Positions 24,167 through 32,278 of a DNA stretch of 37,640 nt are shown piece by piece. The notes under the pieces are model-generated. The model saw nothing but the letters and a program-made list of their open reading frames with translations, did no database searches and was not told the DNA's origin. Numbering within the stretch: position 1 is the stretch's first letter; the number at the start of each line of letters is the position of its first letter. A program made the translations under genes and the position numbers. The stretch covers positions 1-37,640 of the forward strand of contig NZ_JAPYVU010000012.1 in assembly GCF_028276765.1 (NCBI RefSeq). Reading direction: 5' to 3'. Source of the DNA: Sulfurihydrogenibium sp. GTDB taxonomy: Bacteria; Aquificota; Aquificia; Aquificales; Hydrogenothermaceae.

Positions 24167-24312
24167 AGCGTTCCAAAATCCACATCGTCATTCTGAGCGA
24201 AGTAAAGAATCTCTTTTTTCTTTTCAAATCAAAAAATCAAAAGATGAGACCCTTCGGACTTACGTCCTCAGGATGACGGACAAGGTAAACTTATAAAAAT
24301 TTTGGGACACTC
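24167..24312. repeat. MITE-like palindromic element, copy 4 (best preserved ends)
   Basis: Inverse orientation to copies 1-3. It begins GAGCGTTCCAAAAT and ends ATTTTGGGACACTC, inverted repeats matching at 12 of 14 positions. Inside, GTCATTCTGAGCGAAG... (24187) faces ...CAGGATGAC (ending 24277). The first 50 bp match the reverse complement of the right end of copy 2 almost base for base. Length is 146 bp. Confidence 0.8.
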
Positions 24313-24402
24313 TCCATGATGGCTAAGGAAAGTTAATTTTAATATGTATCAATTTTATAGATCCTTTAGACTTGTGTCTTCAAAATAATAGAAAAGATGA
24401 AA

Positions 24403-24430
24403 GTAGAAGCAATTCACGAATTGCCATTAC
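24403..24430. repeat. 28-bp palindrome of a second repeat type
   Basis: GCAATTC-AC-GAATTGC is a perfect 7-bp inverted repeat, extended outward by GTAGAA on the left and CATTAC on the right. It is unrelated to the MITE-like elements. It resembles the widespread dispersed palindromes of the GGGGCAATTC...GAATTGCCCC kind, seen in many bacterial genomes. A single copy is in this window. Confidence 0.45.
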
Positions 24431-24492
24431 AGAGGTTAGAAGTAAAGCATAGACATTATTTTATAGTTGTGCGGAAAATCTCCTATTCATTT

Positions 24493-24517
24493 TAAAAATG
24501 CCAGCCGTTAAGCTGGC
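24493..24517 (-). terminator. Intrinsic terminator of speD
   Basis: Minus strand GCCAGC-TTAACG-GCTGGC (24500-24505 with 24512-24517) followed by ATTTTTAAA. It lies 11 bp past the speD stop codon. Confidence 0.8.
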
Positions 24518-24527
24518 TTTATGTTTA

Positions 24528-24953
24528 TTAATATAATCTTCTTCTTTGAGAAGCTGTAATTGCTCCAGCCATGCCAATATCTCTTGGAAACTCAGTTCCT
24601 CTTGATGTTGTTTGAACTTCAAGGTCTTCTGTACCAAAGAAAGATTTAATTATTTCCAAAGCTGCTGGAATGTCAAAATCCTTACAAGAGAATATATCTA
24701 TTGAAAAGTATCCTTTCTCCGGAAATGTATGGATACTTATGTGGCTTTCCGCTATGATTACAAACCCTGAAATTCCCCAGTCCTCTGGTTTATCTCCGCC
24801 ATCGTACTTAAATACATACGGAGGCATAATTTTTGTCATTCCGATTTCAGCTGGCAATGTGTCTAAAAAGTTAGTAACAGCCTCTACGCTTGCCAAAGCT
24901 TCAAAATTTCCGTTGTAACCATCGACCATTAAATGGGGTCCAAATCCTATCAA
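24528..24953 (-). CDS. speD: S-adenosylmethionine decarboxylase proenzyme
   Basis: SpeD makes decarboxylated SAM, the aminopropyl donor for spermidine and the long polyamines of thermophiles. The 141-residue proenzyme self-cleaves between Glu69 and Ser70 in [14 protein letters not shown], giving a pyruvoyl group from Ser70; His75 and Cys90 (IFSCKDFD) complete the processing and catalytic set seen in the Thermotoga-type enzyme. A TTG at 24953 is taken as the start. The longer reading with a TTG at 24974 would place the start inside the AAGGAGG ribosome binding site (24964-24970). It diverges from the GlcF-like gene and has its own terminator. Confidence 0.9.
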   Translation of the reverse strand: MIGFGPHLMVDGYNGNFEALASVEAVTNFLDTLPAEIGMTKIMPPYVFKYDGGDKPEDWGISGFVIIAESHISIHTFPEKGYFSIDIFSCKDFDIPAALEIIKSFFGTEDLEVQTTSRGTEFPRDIGMAGAITASQRRRLY

Positions 24954-25033
24954 CTCTTGTTTTCCTCCTTTCAAATTAAAATTTGTGGTATAAAAGATAT
25001 ATTAAATTTTCAAGAATGTAAATATATTGTTGC

Positions 25034-25052
25034 ACATTTTTTGTGCAATTTT
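25034..25052. promoter_or_regulatory. Inverted repeat in the speD-glcF divergent region
   Basis: TTGCACA-TTTTT-TGTGCAA is a perfect 7-bp inverted repeat midway between the divergent speD and GlcF-like genes. It could be an operator for either promoter, or a hairpin in a leader. Confidence 0.4.
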
Positions 25053-25097
25053 AAATTTTGTTAATATTTTGGCTTTGAGAAAACATGATTTTCATTA

Positions 25098-25124
25098 TTG
25101 TTAATATTTATTAACCAATATAAA
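25098..25124 (+). promoter_or_regulatory. Promoter with embedded operator for the GlcF-like gene
   Basis: TTGTTA (25098-25103), 15-bp spacer, TATAAA (25119-25124). The palindrome GTTAAT-ATTT-ATTAAC (25100-25115) fills the spacer, so a repressor bound there would block RNA polymerase. The regulator is unknown. Confidence 0.4.
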
Positions 25125-25158
25125 TTTTATACACCTTTAAAATTTAAGGAGACAATCA

Positions 25159-26415
25159 ATGAGTGAACTAATAGAGCCAAAATTAACCATAGAGCTTGCA
25201 CATCAATGCGTTAAATGTTCAGCATGCAGACAGGTTTGCCCCACGTATAGCGTCGTAAAAGAAGAACGTTCTTCTCCAAGAGGTAGGCTTGCATTGGCTG
25301 AAGCCGTTGTAGATGGAATCCTGCCACTTACTGAAGAAGTTGCAGCCCAGTGGAATCAGTGTGCAATGTGTCGCCGTTGTGAGTGGATATGTCCTAACGA
25401 AGTTGAATATAAAGAAATCATGTTTAGAGCCAGAAATATGGCAAAGGAAAAATCAAAGAAAGATTACTTTAAGACAGTGGTTTTCAAAGGTCTTGGAATG
25501 ATGGGAAATCTACTTACAAAAATAGGGATGAAGTTTGCACCAACCTTGATGGAAGCTTACGGAAAGCTTGCAGGTAAAGAGGTTCCTGAATACAATGCTG
25601 TTTATATAGATGTTGGTATTCCTAAATATGCTAAACTAATGCCCAAACCATCTGCAAAACCTTTCGGATTGAGAGGTAAAGAAGTAAAAGCTGAAAAATC
25701 TAAAGGAAGATTGTTATTCTTTACAGGTTGTATGATAGATGCTTTTCAAGGTAAGGTGGGAGAAAGCGTTTTAAAACTTATGGAAAAAGCCGGTTATGAT
25801 GTTGTAGTTCCAAAAGATATAAGATGCTGTGGAGCACCACATCTTTACAGCGGAGAGATAGACGCGTTCAATAAACTTATGAAGCATAATAAGAACGAAA
25901 TAGATAAATACGAGTTTGATTATATCGTAGTTGCATGTCCAACATGTGGTGGAGCTTTAAAAGAAGAGTATAAATACCCAGTTAAGGACTTTGCAGAAAT
26001 ACTTAGAGAAGAAGGGTTCTTAGTGTTTAAAGGCAACGGCGAAAAAGTTAGCTTTCATTTTCCTTGCCATTCTTACACTGCAATGAAAACAGACCCTAAC
26101 GTATTTAGAGATGTAATAAAAAATGTAAAAGACACACAATACGTTGAAGGTGAAGAAGCTATGATGTGCTGCGGTTTTGCCGGATACTTCTCTGTGGCTA
26201 ACTATGAAGTAGCTTCTGAACTTCAAAAAAGAAAAATAGAAGATTTAAGAAAAACCCAGGCAACTTACGTTTTAAGCGATTGTCCGGGATGTGTACTAAA
26301 TTTAGCAGACGGTATGTATAAGCATGGTCATTATAAAGAAGTTAAAGTCATGCACTTAGCAGAATACTTAGCAGAAAGACTTGTAGAGGAAGAAAAAAAT
26401 GAAGGTAAATCTTAA
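25159..26415 (+). CDS. GlcF/GlpC-like iron-sulfur oxidoreductase subunit
   Basis: A 418-residue Fe-S protein. Two [4Fe-4S] ferredoxin motifs are in the N terminus ([12 protein letters not shown] and [12 protein letters not shown]), followed by two CCG cysteine-rich domains ([10 protein letters not shown] with [13 protein letters not shown], and FPCHSYTAM with [11 protein letters not shown]). This is the architecture of glycolate oxidase subunit GlcF and anaerobic glycerol-3-phosphate dehydrogenase subunit GlpC. Such subunits pass electrons from a flavin dehydrogenase to the quinone pool. The flavin partner (GlcD or LutC type) is not adjacent, so the substrate stays open. AAGGAGA precedes the ATG. 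It is coupled to rubredoxin by a 17-bp overlap. Confidence 0.85.
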   Translation: MSELIEPKLTIELAHQCVKCSACRQVCPTYSVVKEERSSPRGRLALAEAVVDGILPLTEEVAAQWNQCAMCRRCEWICPNEVEYKEIMFRARNMAKEKSKKDYFKTVVFKGLGMMGNLLTKIGMKFAPTLMEAYGKLAGKEVPEYNAVYIDVGIPKYAKLMPKPSAKPFGLRGKEVKAEKSKGRLLFFTGCMIDAFQGKVGESVLKLMEKAGYDVVVPKDIRCCGAPHLYSGEIDAFNKLMKHNKNEIDKYEFDYIVVACPTCGGALKEEYKYPVKDFAEILREEGFLVFKGNGEKVSFHFPCHSYTAMKTDPNVFRDVIKNVKDTQYVEGEEAMMCCGFAGYFSVANYEVASELQKRKIEDLRKTQATYVLSDCPGCVLNLADGMYKHGHYKEVKVMHLAEYLAERLVEEEKNEGKS

Positions 26416-26590
26416 AGAAGAAAAAAATCTCAAATACAGATGCAGAGTTTGTGGCTATGTATACGACCCGGAAAAAGGAGATGAGATTAATCTTATCTCT
26501 CCGGGTGTTGAGTTTATAGATTTACCAGATACTTGGAGATGCCCGGTTTGCAATTACTCTAAAAAAGAGTTTAGAGCTGTTAGAAATTAA
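26399..26590 (+). CDS. Rubredoxin
   Basis: A 63-residue one-iron electron carrier. The four iron ligands are Cys15 and Cys18 in [14 protein letters not shown] and Cys48 and Cys51 in WRCPVCNY. The [14 protein letters not shown] segment is typical. The first 12 residues form a charged extension. Its start lies within the end of the GlcF-like gene, so it is co-translated and may accept or donate electrons in that system or act in oxygen or peroxide defence. Confidence 0.93.
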   Translation: MKVNLKEEKNLKYRCRVCGYVYDPEKGDEINLISPGVEFIDLPDTWRCPVCNYSKKEFRAVRN

Positions 26591-26609
26591 TATTACAGGA
26601 GTGAGAAAT

Positions 26610-27050
26610 TACCTCCATATCTAGAATGTCCTTTACTTTTGCATATGACAGGCTAAATAGTAAAAATGCAAAAGACTTTTTAGAGAAATTAATAAACGTA
26701 ATGCCATTTGAGATAAAAGGAATACAGACAGATAATGGAAGTGAATTCTTAAGTGAGTTTACAAAGCATTAAAGAAAAAAGATATAAAACATTATTTTAA
26801 CTATCCAAGATATCCAAAAGGACAAGCATATGTAGAGAGAATGAATATAAAGATTACGAATTAGAAGATATTCATGAGTTTAATAAAAAGATGCTGCAAT
26901 ATATGCTATGGTATAACACAGAAAGACCTCATCATAGTTTAAACAAAAAATCACCTTTACAATACTTTTGTGATATTATGAATTCAAGTAAATCGGAATT
27001 TTCCCAAACTGGTATGACTTATACACGTAAAAATATTTTTCATTTTTACG
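26610..27050 (+). pseudogene. Decayed DDE (rve-type, IS3/IS481-like) transposase
   Basis: From 26620 one frame gives FTFAYDRLNSKNAKDFL and IQTDNGSEFLSEF with the second catalytic Asp, then a stop at about 26770. A one-base shift restores ALKKKDIKHYFNYP and PKGQAYVERMN with the catalytic Glu. A further internal deletion precedes DYELEDIHEF and LWYNTERPHHSLNKK, reading to about 27050. The N-terminal helix-turn-helix half and first Asp are gone. This is the catalytic part of an integrase-core transposase with at least one frameshift, one deletion and missing 5' half. It lies directly between rubredoxin and the cellulose operon. Confidence 0.85.
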
Positions 27051-27051
27051 A

Positions 27052-27074
27052 TAAGATATTATATAAGTATCTTA
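27052..27074. promoter_or_regulatory. Inverted repeat upstream of the cellulose operon
   Basis: TAAGATA-(9 bases)-TATCTTA is a perfect 7-bp inverted repeat ending 21 bp before the first ATG of the operon. The AT-rich centre contains TATATAAG, so it may overlap a -10 box and act as an operator, or form a weak 5' hairpin. No clear -35 box was found. Confidence 0.4.
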
Positions 27075-27095
27075 AAATTTTCTGGGGAGTTAAAT

Positions 27096-27380
27096 ATGGA
27101 CGTAAAAAACATAAAAGAAGTGTTTAAGAAAAACAAAGAAAGTAAAAGTTCTATAGCCAAAAGTGATACAATCATAAATACAAAGGATTATGCGTTAGAA
27201 AATGAATTAAATAAAATTTTGAGAAATTACCCTATCTTAAATTATATTAACCAAAATTTAGGAAGTATGGATATAAAAAACGCACTTAAAGAAATTAAAT
27301 CTAAAAATGAAGATGTTGTATATAGTAGTCAAAATATTAAAAATATACAAATATTAAAAACTTTCTTGTTTAAAAAGTAA
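27096..27380 (+). CDS. Small BcsR-like protein, first gene of the cellulose operon
   Basis: A 94-residue, Lys/Asn/Ser-rich cytoplasmic protein without signal or membrane helix. The N-terminal 30 residues look disordered. Residues 38-56 (LNKILRNYPILNYINQNLG) resemble the conserved C-terminal helix of enterobacterial BcsR, which reads L-x-x-x-L-K-R-W-P-L-L-x-x-F. BcsR forms a complex with BcsQ that binds cyclic-di-GMP and is essential for cellulose secretion. The match is short and from memory, so the identity is tentative; otherwise it is an unknown operon-specific protein. GGGGAG precedes the ATG. The bcsA start follows its stop by 2 bp. Confidence 0.5.
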   Translation: MDVKNIKEVFKKNKESKSSIAKSDTIINTKDYALENELNKILRNYPILNYINQNLGSMDIKNALKEIKSKNEDVVYSSQNIKNIQILKTFLFKK

Positions 27381-27382
27381 AA

Positions 27383-29668
27383 ATGAGAAAATCTAAAAAA
27401 GCGGATATAAATGCTATTTTAATTAAAATAGAAGATTATTTACATAAATATTTATCCGAGAAATGGCTTAAAATTCTTTTCTTTCCTGTCTTTATATCAT
27501 ATATAATCTTTATTACAATACCAACGCCGCTATGGGTTCAGTTCTTATCATTTTTGGTCATCTTTTTCTTAACATTAATTTTCATAAAAAACAGAAAAGA
27601 ATCTATTAAAGTATTTATTATTTTGACAGGGGTTTTTGTCTCTTTAAGATACTTTTATTGGAGAACTTTTAACACCCTCAACTTGGATGACGGAATATTT
27701 AATGCGATAGCATCAATAATTCTATATTTAGCTGAGTTATATTCGATGATTATTCTAATTCTAGGATCTTTTATGTCCTTAAGATTACTGGAAAGAAACC
27801 ATATAAATTTAGAAAAAAAAGAAGACTTTTTAACCGTAGATGTATTTATACCAACATATAATGAACCTGTAGAGATAGTTAAAACAACAGCTTTAGCTGC
27901 TATTTCTATGGATTACCCTCAAGATAAATTTAATGTTTATATATTGGACGACGGCGGAACAACTCAAAAATTAAACGACCCAGACCCTGCTAAAAGAGAA
28001 GAAAACCGACAAAGGTCGCAAGCTTTAAAAGACTTTGTGAATGAAGTTGGTGGAAATTTACATTATATTACAAGAGAAAGAAACCTTCATGCTAAAGCCG
28101 GAAACATAAACGAGGCTTTAAAGAAAACAAATGGTGATTTAATCCTAATTCTTGACTGTGACCACGTTCCTGCGAAAGACTTTTTAAAAAGAACAGTAGG
28201 ATTTTTTAATAAATATCCTAAGTTATTTCTTGTACAAACCCCACACTCTTTTTACAATCCAGACCCACTTGAAAAAAACTTAGGAATTTTCAGGATAGTG
28301 CCTTCAGAAGCTGATATGTTTTATAAACATATTCAAAAAGGTTTAGATTTTTGGAGTGCAACTTTCTTCTGCGGTTCTGCAGCAGTACTGAGAAGAAAAT
28401 ACCTACAGGAAGTTGGCGGAATACAGGGTACAACCATCACGGAAGATGCGGAAACAGCCTTAGAACTGCACTCTCTTGGATATGATAGTGCTTACTATGG
28501 TAGACCAATGGTTTATGGCTTACAACCAGAAACATTTTCCGCTTTTGTAGTCCAAAGGACAAGATGGGCTCAAGGAATGATACAAATATTTTTACTTAAA
28601 AATCCTCTCTTTAAAAAAGGTTTAAAGTGGTACCAAAGATTAGGATATTTAAATGCAAATATTTTTTGGTTTTTTGGATTTGCAAGGTTTGTATTCTTGA
28701 TAGCACCCATACTTTATCCAATGTTTGGTGCTCAAATCTACAGTGCAAATATTCAAGAAGCAGCAAGCTACGCTATACCACACTTTATAATGAGTATAGT
28801 TTTATCTTATTACTTGTATGCAAAAGTTAGATGGAACTTTTTCTCAGAAATATACGAAGCTATCCAGTCCATATTTATTCTTCCAGCTATTATAAGCGTT
28901 ATACTAAGCCCGAGAAAGCCAACATTTAAAGTTACCCCAAAAGGAGAAAACCTTGAAGAAGAATTCTTGTCACCTTTTTATAAGCCTGTATATCTTTTGT
29001 TCAATCTTATTGTAATATCATTTTTCTTTAGTTTTTATAGATGGGTTAACTATCCAGATGAAAGAGGTACCGTATTAGTAGTTTTATTCTGGCAAATTTT
29101 TGACCTATTTATTTTAGGTATTGGAATTAGCGTTCTTCGTGAAAGACCTCAAAGAAGAAGAGCATTTAGAATACCTGCAAAAGATGATGTTATTGTTTAT
29201 ACAAAATCCCAAGTTTTTTCAGGAAAAGTTAGGGATATATCCTTAACAGGTATTTGGGTAGAGACAGACCAAGATATCACAGATTACTTGTCGGAAGTAA
29301 GGGATTATTTAATTGAGTTTGTTATTATGGACGCAAGGGGATTGCCTTTCGTTTTAAAAGGTAGGGTCGTAAATGCAAATTCAAAAAATATTAGAGCTCA
29401 ATTTGAAGCAAATACCTTAGAAGATTATAGAAAATTGACGGAAGTCGTATACGCAGATAGTAGTAGGTGGGAAATTTTTAGAGAAGAAAGAGAAATGAAT
29501 CCTATTCAAACCACAATCTTTCTAACAAAAATATTTATAGAAAACTTTACGAAAGCCTATAAAATGGCAACGGCGGAATTTATCAATGAGATTAAAGGTT
29601 TAACACAAAAATTTATGCTAAAATTAAATAAAAAACTGCTAAGGAGGGAATTAAATGAAACTGTTTAA
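27383..29668 (+). CDS. bcsA: Cellulose synthase catalytic subunit with PilZ domain
   Basis: BcsA polymerises UDP-glucose into beta-1,4-glucan and pushes it across the inner membrane. The 761-residue protein has N-terminal membrane helices (about 30-140), a family 2 glycosyltransferase domain (about 150-420) with VFIPTYNEP, YILDDGG, the DCDH metal site (about 258-261), TED in TITEDAETA (about 353), and QRTRW (about 391, gating QxxRW). More membrane helices follow, then a PilZ domain from about 585 with RPQRRRAFR and DISLTGIWVE, the RxxxR and D/NxSxxG pattern that binds cyclic-di-GMP. The enzyme should therefore be switched on by cyclic-di-GMP. It is tightly packed with both neighbours. Confidence 0.95.
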   Translation: MRKSKKADINAILIKIEDYLHKYLSEKWLKILFFPVFISYIIFITIPTPLWVQFLSFLVIFFLTLIFIKNRKESIKVFIILTGVFVSLRYFYWRTFNTLNLDDGIFNAIASIILYLAELYSMIILILGSFMSLRLLERNHINLEKKEDFLTVDVFIPTYNEPVEIVKTTALAAISMDYPQDKFNVYILDDGGTTQKLNDPDPAKREENRQRSQALKDFVNEVGGNLHYITRERNLHAKAGNINEALKKTNGDLILILDCDHVPAKDFLKRTVGFFNKYPKLFLVQTPHSFYNPDPLEKNLGIFRIVPSEADMFYKHIQKGLDFWSATFFCGSAAVLRRKYLQEVGGIQGTTITEDAETALELHSLGYDSAYYGRPMVYGLQPETFSAFVVQRTRWAQGMIQIFLLKNPLFKKGLKWYQRLGYLNANIFWFFGFARFVFLIAPILYPMFGAQIYSANIQEAASYAIPHFIMSIVLSYYLYAKVRWNFFSEIYEAIQSIFILPAIISVILSPRKPTFKVTPKGENLEEEFLSPFYKPVYLLFNLIVISFFFSFYRWVNYPDERGTVLVVLFWQIFDLFILGIGISVLRERPQRRRAFRIPAKDDVIVYTKSQVFSGKVRDISLTGIWVETDQDITDYLSEVRDYLIEFVIMDARGLPFVLKGRVVNANSKNIRAQFEANTLEDYRKLTEVVYADSSRWEIFREEREMNPIQTTIFLTKIFIENFTKAYKMATAEFINEIKGLTQKFMLKLNKKLLRRELNETV

Positions 29669-30179
29669 AGAGAAGAAAGAAGAAAAACAGGAAATTGTTC
29701 AAAATCAAGGAAATATAATAATTGTCCCAGAAAAGTTAAAAGCTTACAATCTTGATATATTAAACAGTTTTCTTAGCACTTTAATATCTATGGCGGATTC
29801 TGAAGATTATAATTACTTTACATCTCGAGTTGCAAGGAATTTTTATGAACAAAATAAGGCATATTTGGAAAATTTAAATAAAATAGGAAACGAAAATATT
29901 GAGCTAATCTGGGAAAATTTGAATATATTTTTTAATTTAAATAATTTAGGAGTCTCTCAAGTAAAAATCAATTTAGAAAATAAAAGTATTAATATTTTTC
30001 ATTACGATTCTTTGTTTGTTAGATATTTAAAAAGTAAAACAAACTTTAAGTTATGTAATTTCTATGCAAATCTATATTCTCTTATACTTTCTAACATATT
30101 CGAGACAGACATAAAAATAATAGAAGAGGAGTGCAGCAATGAAACCGGCAAGGATTTTTGTTTATTTAATATGGTTTAA
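29655..30179 (+). CDS. BcsD-like cellulose operon protein
   Basis: A 174-residue soluble protein between bcsA and bcsB. After a charged N terminus (1-20) it is mainly helical, then has ENLNIFFNLNNLGVSQVKI, a strand pair NKSINIFHYDSL, and a C-terminal FYANLYSLILSNIFETDIK followed by EEECSNETGKDFCLFNM. The layout fits BcsD of Komagataeibacter, which forms a periplasmic octameric ring that aligns chains. The last segment also recalls the V4R small-molecule-binding fold (E-x-C...G...C-x-F). No signal peptide is seen. The function is thus uncertain. GGAGG precedes the ATG, which lies in the last 14 bp of bcsA; it overlaps bcsB by 41 bp. Confidence 0.5.
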   Translation: MKLFKEKKEEKQEIVQNQGNIIIVPEKLKAYNLDILNSFLSTLISMADSEDYNYFTSRVARNFYEQNKAYLENLNKIGNENIELIWENLNIFFNLNNLGVSQVKINLENKSINIFHYDSLFVRYLKSKTNFKLCNFYANLYSLILSNIFETDIKIIEEECSNETGKDFCLFNMV

Positions 30180-32277
30180 TTTAATCATTGTATATATTTC
30201 AAAAGCAAACGAAATGATTGTTCCATTAAAAGATATCGCATTTCAAAATCCAATGCTAAGAAGCATAGAGGCAGAATATAACATAAAGGTTCCAATTCCT
30301 AATAGATTTATAGTAAAAGATATAACATTGCATATAGAAATAGAGAAATCTCCAGCTCTTTTAAAAGAGAGAAGTCACTTTTCAGTATTTTGGAATAATA
30401 AGCTTGCTTATCAATCTGTATATAATCCTTTGGTTGATATAGTTACTGCAGATATTAAATTGCCAACAAATAATTTAGAACCTTTTAATGATTTAAAAAT
30501 AAGGTCTATTCATCATTACTGCCTTAATTGTTGTGAGTTTGAAGGAAGCCCAGAATTATGGTCAAAGATAGATTTAGAAAATAGTTATATAAAAATAACC
30601 TACGATGAAAAGCCTATACTCCAAGATACATTATTAATTAGAGACTATATCTTGGATATGAAAAACTTTAATCCTGTTAAAATCGGTATGATTACTGAAG
30701 ATACAACTGATAAGTATTTAGAACTTGCATCAAAATTATCCGGATATATAGGCTCTTTTATAAGATACAGAAGAATTTTTATAAGTTATCATAAAGAATT
30801 ACCATCAGACCGAGATGTGTTTATAATTGGAACAAAAAGCTTTATAAAAAATTTTCTAAATTTACAAAATGAGAACTTCCCGGATATCTATATTATCCCA
30901 AATCCAAATAACATAACAAAAGCAGTAGTTCTTATTTCAGGAAATTCTTTAGACCAACTTGAAAAGAACGTTAATAATTTCATAAAAGTAAAAAATGAAC
31001 TTTTCACCGGAAGGTTTTATCAAATTTATCAAGGGAAAAATCCAGAAATAGAAAAATTCGAATCAAATAACTTAATACCCTTGGGTAAAAAGGTTTACTT
31101 TTATGATTTGGGCTATGATGATATAAAAGTATCAGGATTATTCCCGCCCCCTGCAGAAATTGAATTTAATATACCGGTTGGCATATTCGTTCAAGGAAAG
31201 AAAAAAATATTATTCCACTTTGCGTACAACTATGGAGCAGGCGCAAGAGAAGACTCTGTCATCAATATTTATTTAAATGATAAATACGTTACATCTTTAA
31301 AGATGGATAAAAAATATGGTGTAGTTTTAAAAGAAGAGGACATTAAAATACCGGCTTATTTATTGGTTCCCGGGAAAAATAAGCTTAAAATTGAATACGC
31401 TATGATGCCACCCGGCGGGGGCTTTTGTATATCTCCAAACTTATACACTCTCAGGGGAACAATCTTTTCACAGCGTTCATACATTCAAATTCCAGAATTG
31501 CCTTTTTGGTTTGAAATGCCTTATTTAGAATTTTTTGTTTCCGATGCTTTTCCATACTCAATTAATCCAGACCTAAAAGAAACAGCTATATATTTATCCG
31601 AGAAAGATCCAAATAACATAACAGCATTATTAACATTATCAGCTTATATGGGAACTAAAATTGGAATGCCTTTCTTAGGTTTAACCGTTACAAGTGATGT
31701 TTCTAAACTTAAAGATAAAGATATTATTGCCTTAGGCAAAAATCTTCCGCTTGAATTTTATAAAAATTCTAATTTAAAAATATCTGATGCTAATATAGAT
31801 TTAAAGTCTCCGGTTTTAAAACTTGTTAAAGAAAGCCTGAAATCTAAAATTTATGGAAATGAGGAAAAAGAAAATAAATTAGCTAAACTAACTTATCAAA
31901 ATGCTTTAACCAACCAAGTATTTTATATCATGGCACAATCGCCTTATAATAATGACAGAACGATTACAATAATCACATCAGAAAATATACAAAATCTTCC
32001 AAATGCTGCATATAGATTATTCCTTCCAAAATATGCAGGAACTATAAAAGGCAATGTTACAATCTGGGATTTCTATATAAATCAGTACTTCAGTGATAAA
32101 ATCAATCCAACATATTTTATTGGATACATGCCATTTTTTGAAAAACTTTTATACGAATTTGGATATTCTCCAACAAAATTTATACTTGGATTTTTAGCTG
32201 TTGTTGTTATTCTTTCTTTAATCATTAAAAAACTTCTTGATATAAGGGAGAAAAGAAGATTAGGAGGTGAAATCTAA
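30139..32277 (+). CDS. bcsB: Cellulose synthase periplasmic subunit
   Basis: BcsB guides the nascent glucan through the periplasm and anchors to BcsA through its C-terminal helix, which is needed for activity. The 712-residue protein has a signal peptide (about 1-23), two repeats of carbohydrate-binding plus flavodoxin-like domains (for example VFIIGTKSF near 230, and the second half from about 335 with GIFVQGKKKILFHFAYNYG and YVTSLKMDK), and a single C-terminal membrane helix (FILGFLAVVVILSLIIKKLL, about 680-699) followed by basic residues. Length is typical. GAGGAG precedes the ATG; it shares 41 bp with the previous gene. Confidence 0.9.
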   Translation: MKPARIFVYLIWFNLIIVYISKANEMIVPLKDIAFQNPMLRSIEAEYNIKVPIPNRFIVKDITLHIEIEKSPALLKERSHFSVFWNNKLAYQSVYNPLVDIVTADIKLPTNNLEPFNDLKIRSIHHYCLNCCEFEGSPELWSKIDLENSYIKITYDEKPILQDTLLIRDYILDMKNFNPVKIGMITEDTTDKYLELASKLSGYIGSFIRYRRIFISYHKELPSDRDVFIIGTKSFIKNFLNLQNENFPDIYIIPNPNNITKAVVLISGNSLDQLEKNVNNFIKVKNELFTGRFYQIYQGKNPEIEKFESNNLIPLGKKVYFYDLGYDDIKVSGLFPPPAEIEFNIPVGIFVQGKKKILFHFAYNYGAGAREDSVINIYLNDKYVTSLKMDKKYGVVLKEEDIKIPAYLLVPGKNKLKIEYAMMPPGGGFCISPNLYTLRGTIFSQRSYIQIPELPFWFEMPYLEFFVSDAFPYSINPDLKETAIYLSEKDPNNITALLTLSAYMGTKIGMPFLGLTVTSDVSKLKDKDIIALGKNLPLEFYKNSNLKISDANIDLKSPVLKLVKESLKSKIYGNEEKENKLAKLTYQNALTNQVFYIMAQSPYNNDRTITIITSENIQNLPNAAYRLFLPKYAGTIKGNVTIWDFYINQYFSDKINPTYFIGYMPFFEKLLYEFGYSPTKFILGFLAVVVILSLIIKKLLDIREKRRLGGEI

Positions 32278-32278
32278 T

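Larger units (their letters stand above)
23910..24527. other. Long intergenic region hemH-speD
   Basis: About 600 bp without a recognisable gene. It holds a MITE-like element (24167-24312), a second type of palindrome (24403-24430), and the speD terminator (24493-24517). The first 250 bp show no convincing ORF, tRNA or structured RNA. The longest reading frame near 24397 encodes only 32 codons and runs through the palindrome. Confidence 0.6.

Noticed and set aside
24397-24495. 32-codon ORF between hemH and speD
   Set aside because: It lacks a ribosome binding site and reads through a dispersed palindrome.
25034-25052. Inverted repeat as a rightward terminator
   Set aside because: No gene ends upstream of it on the plus strand, and the stem is AT-rich; an operator role is likelier.
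26891-27127. 78-codon ORF as an independent gene
   Set aside because: Its first 55 codons are the tail of the decayed transposase and the rest runs out of frame into the BcsR-like gene.
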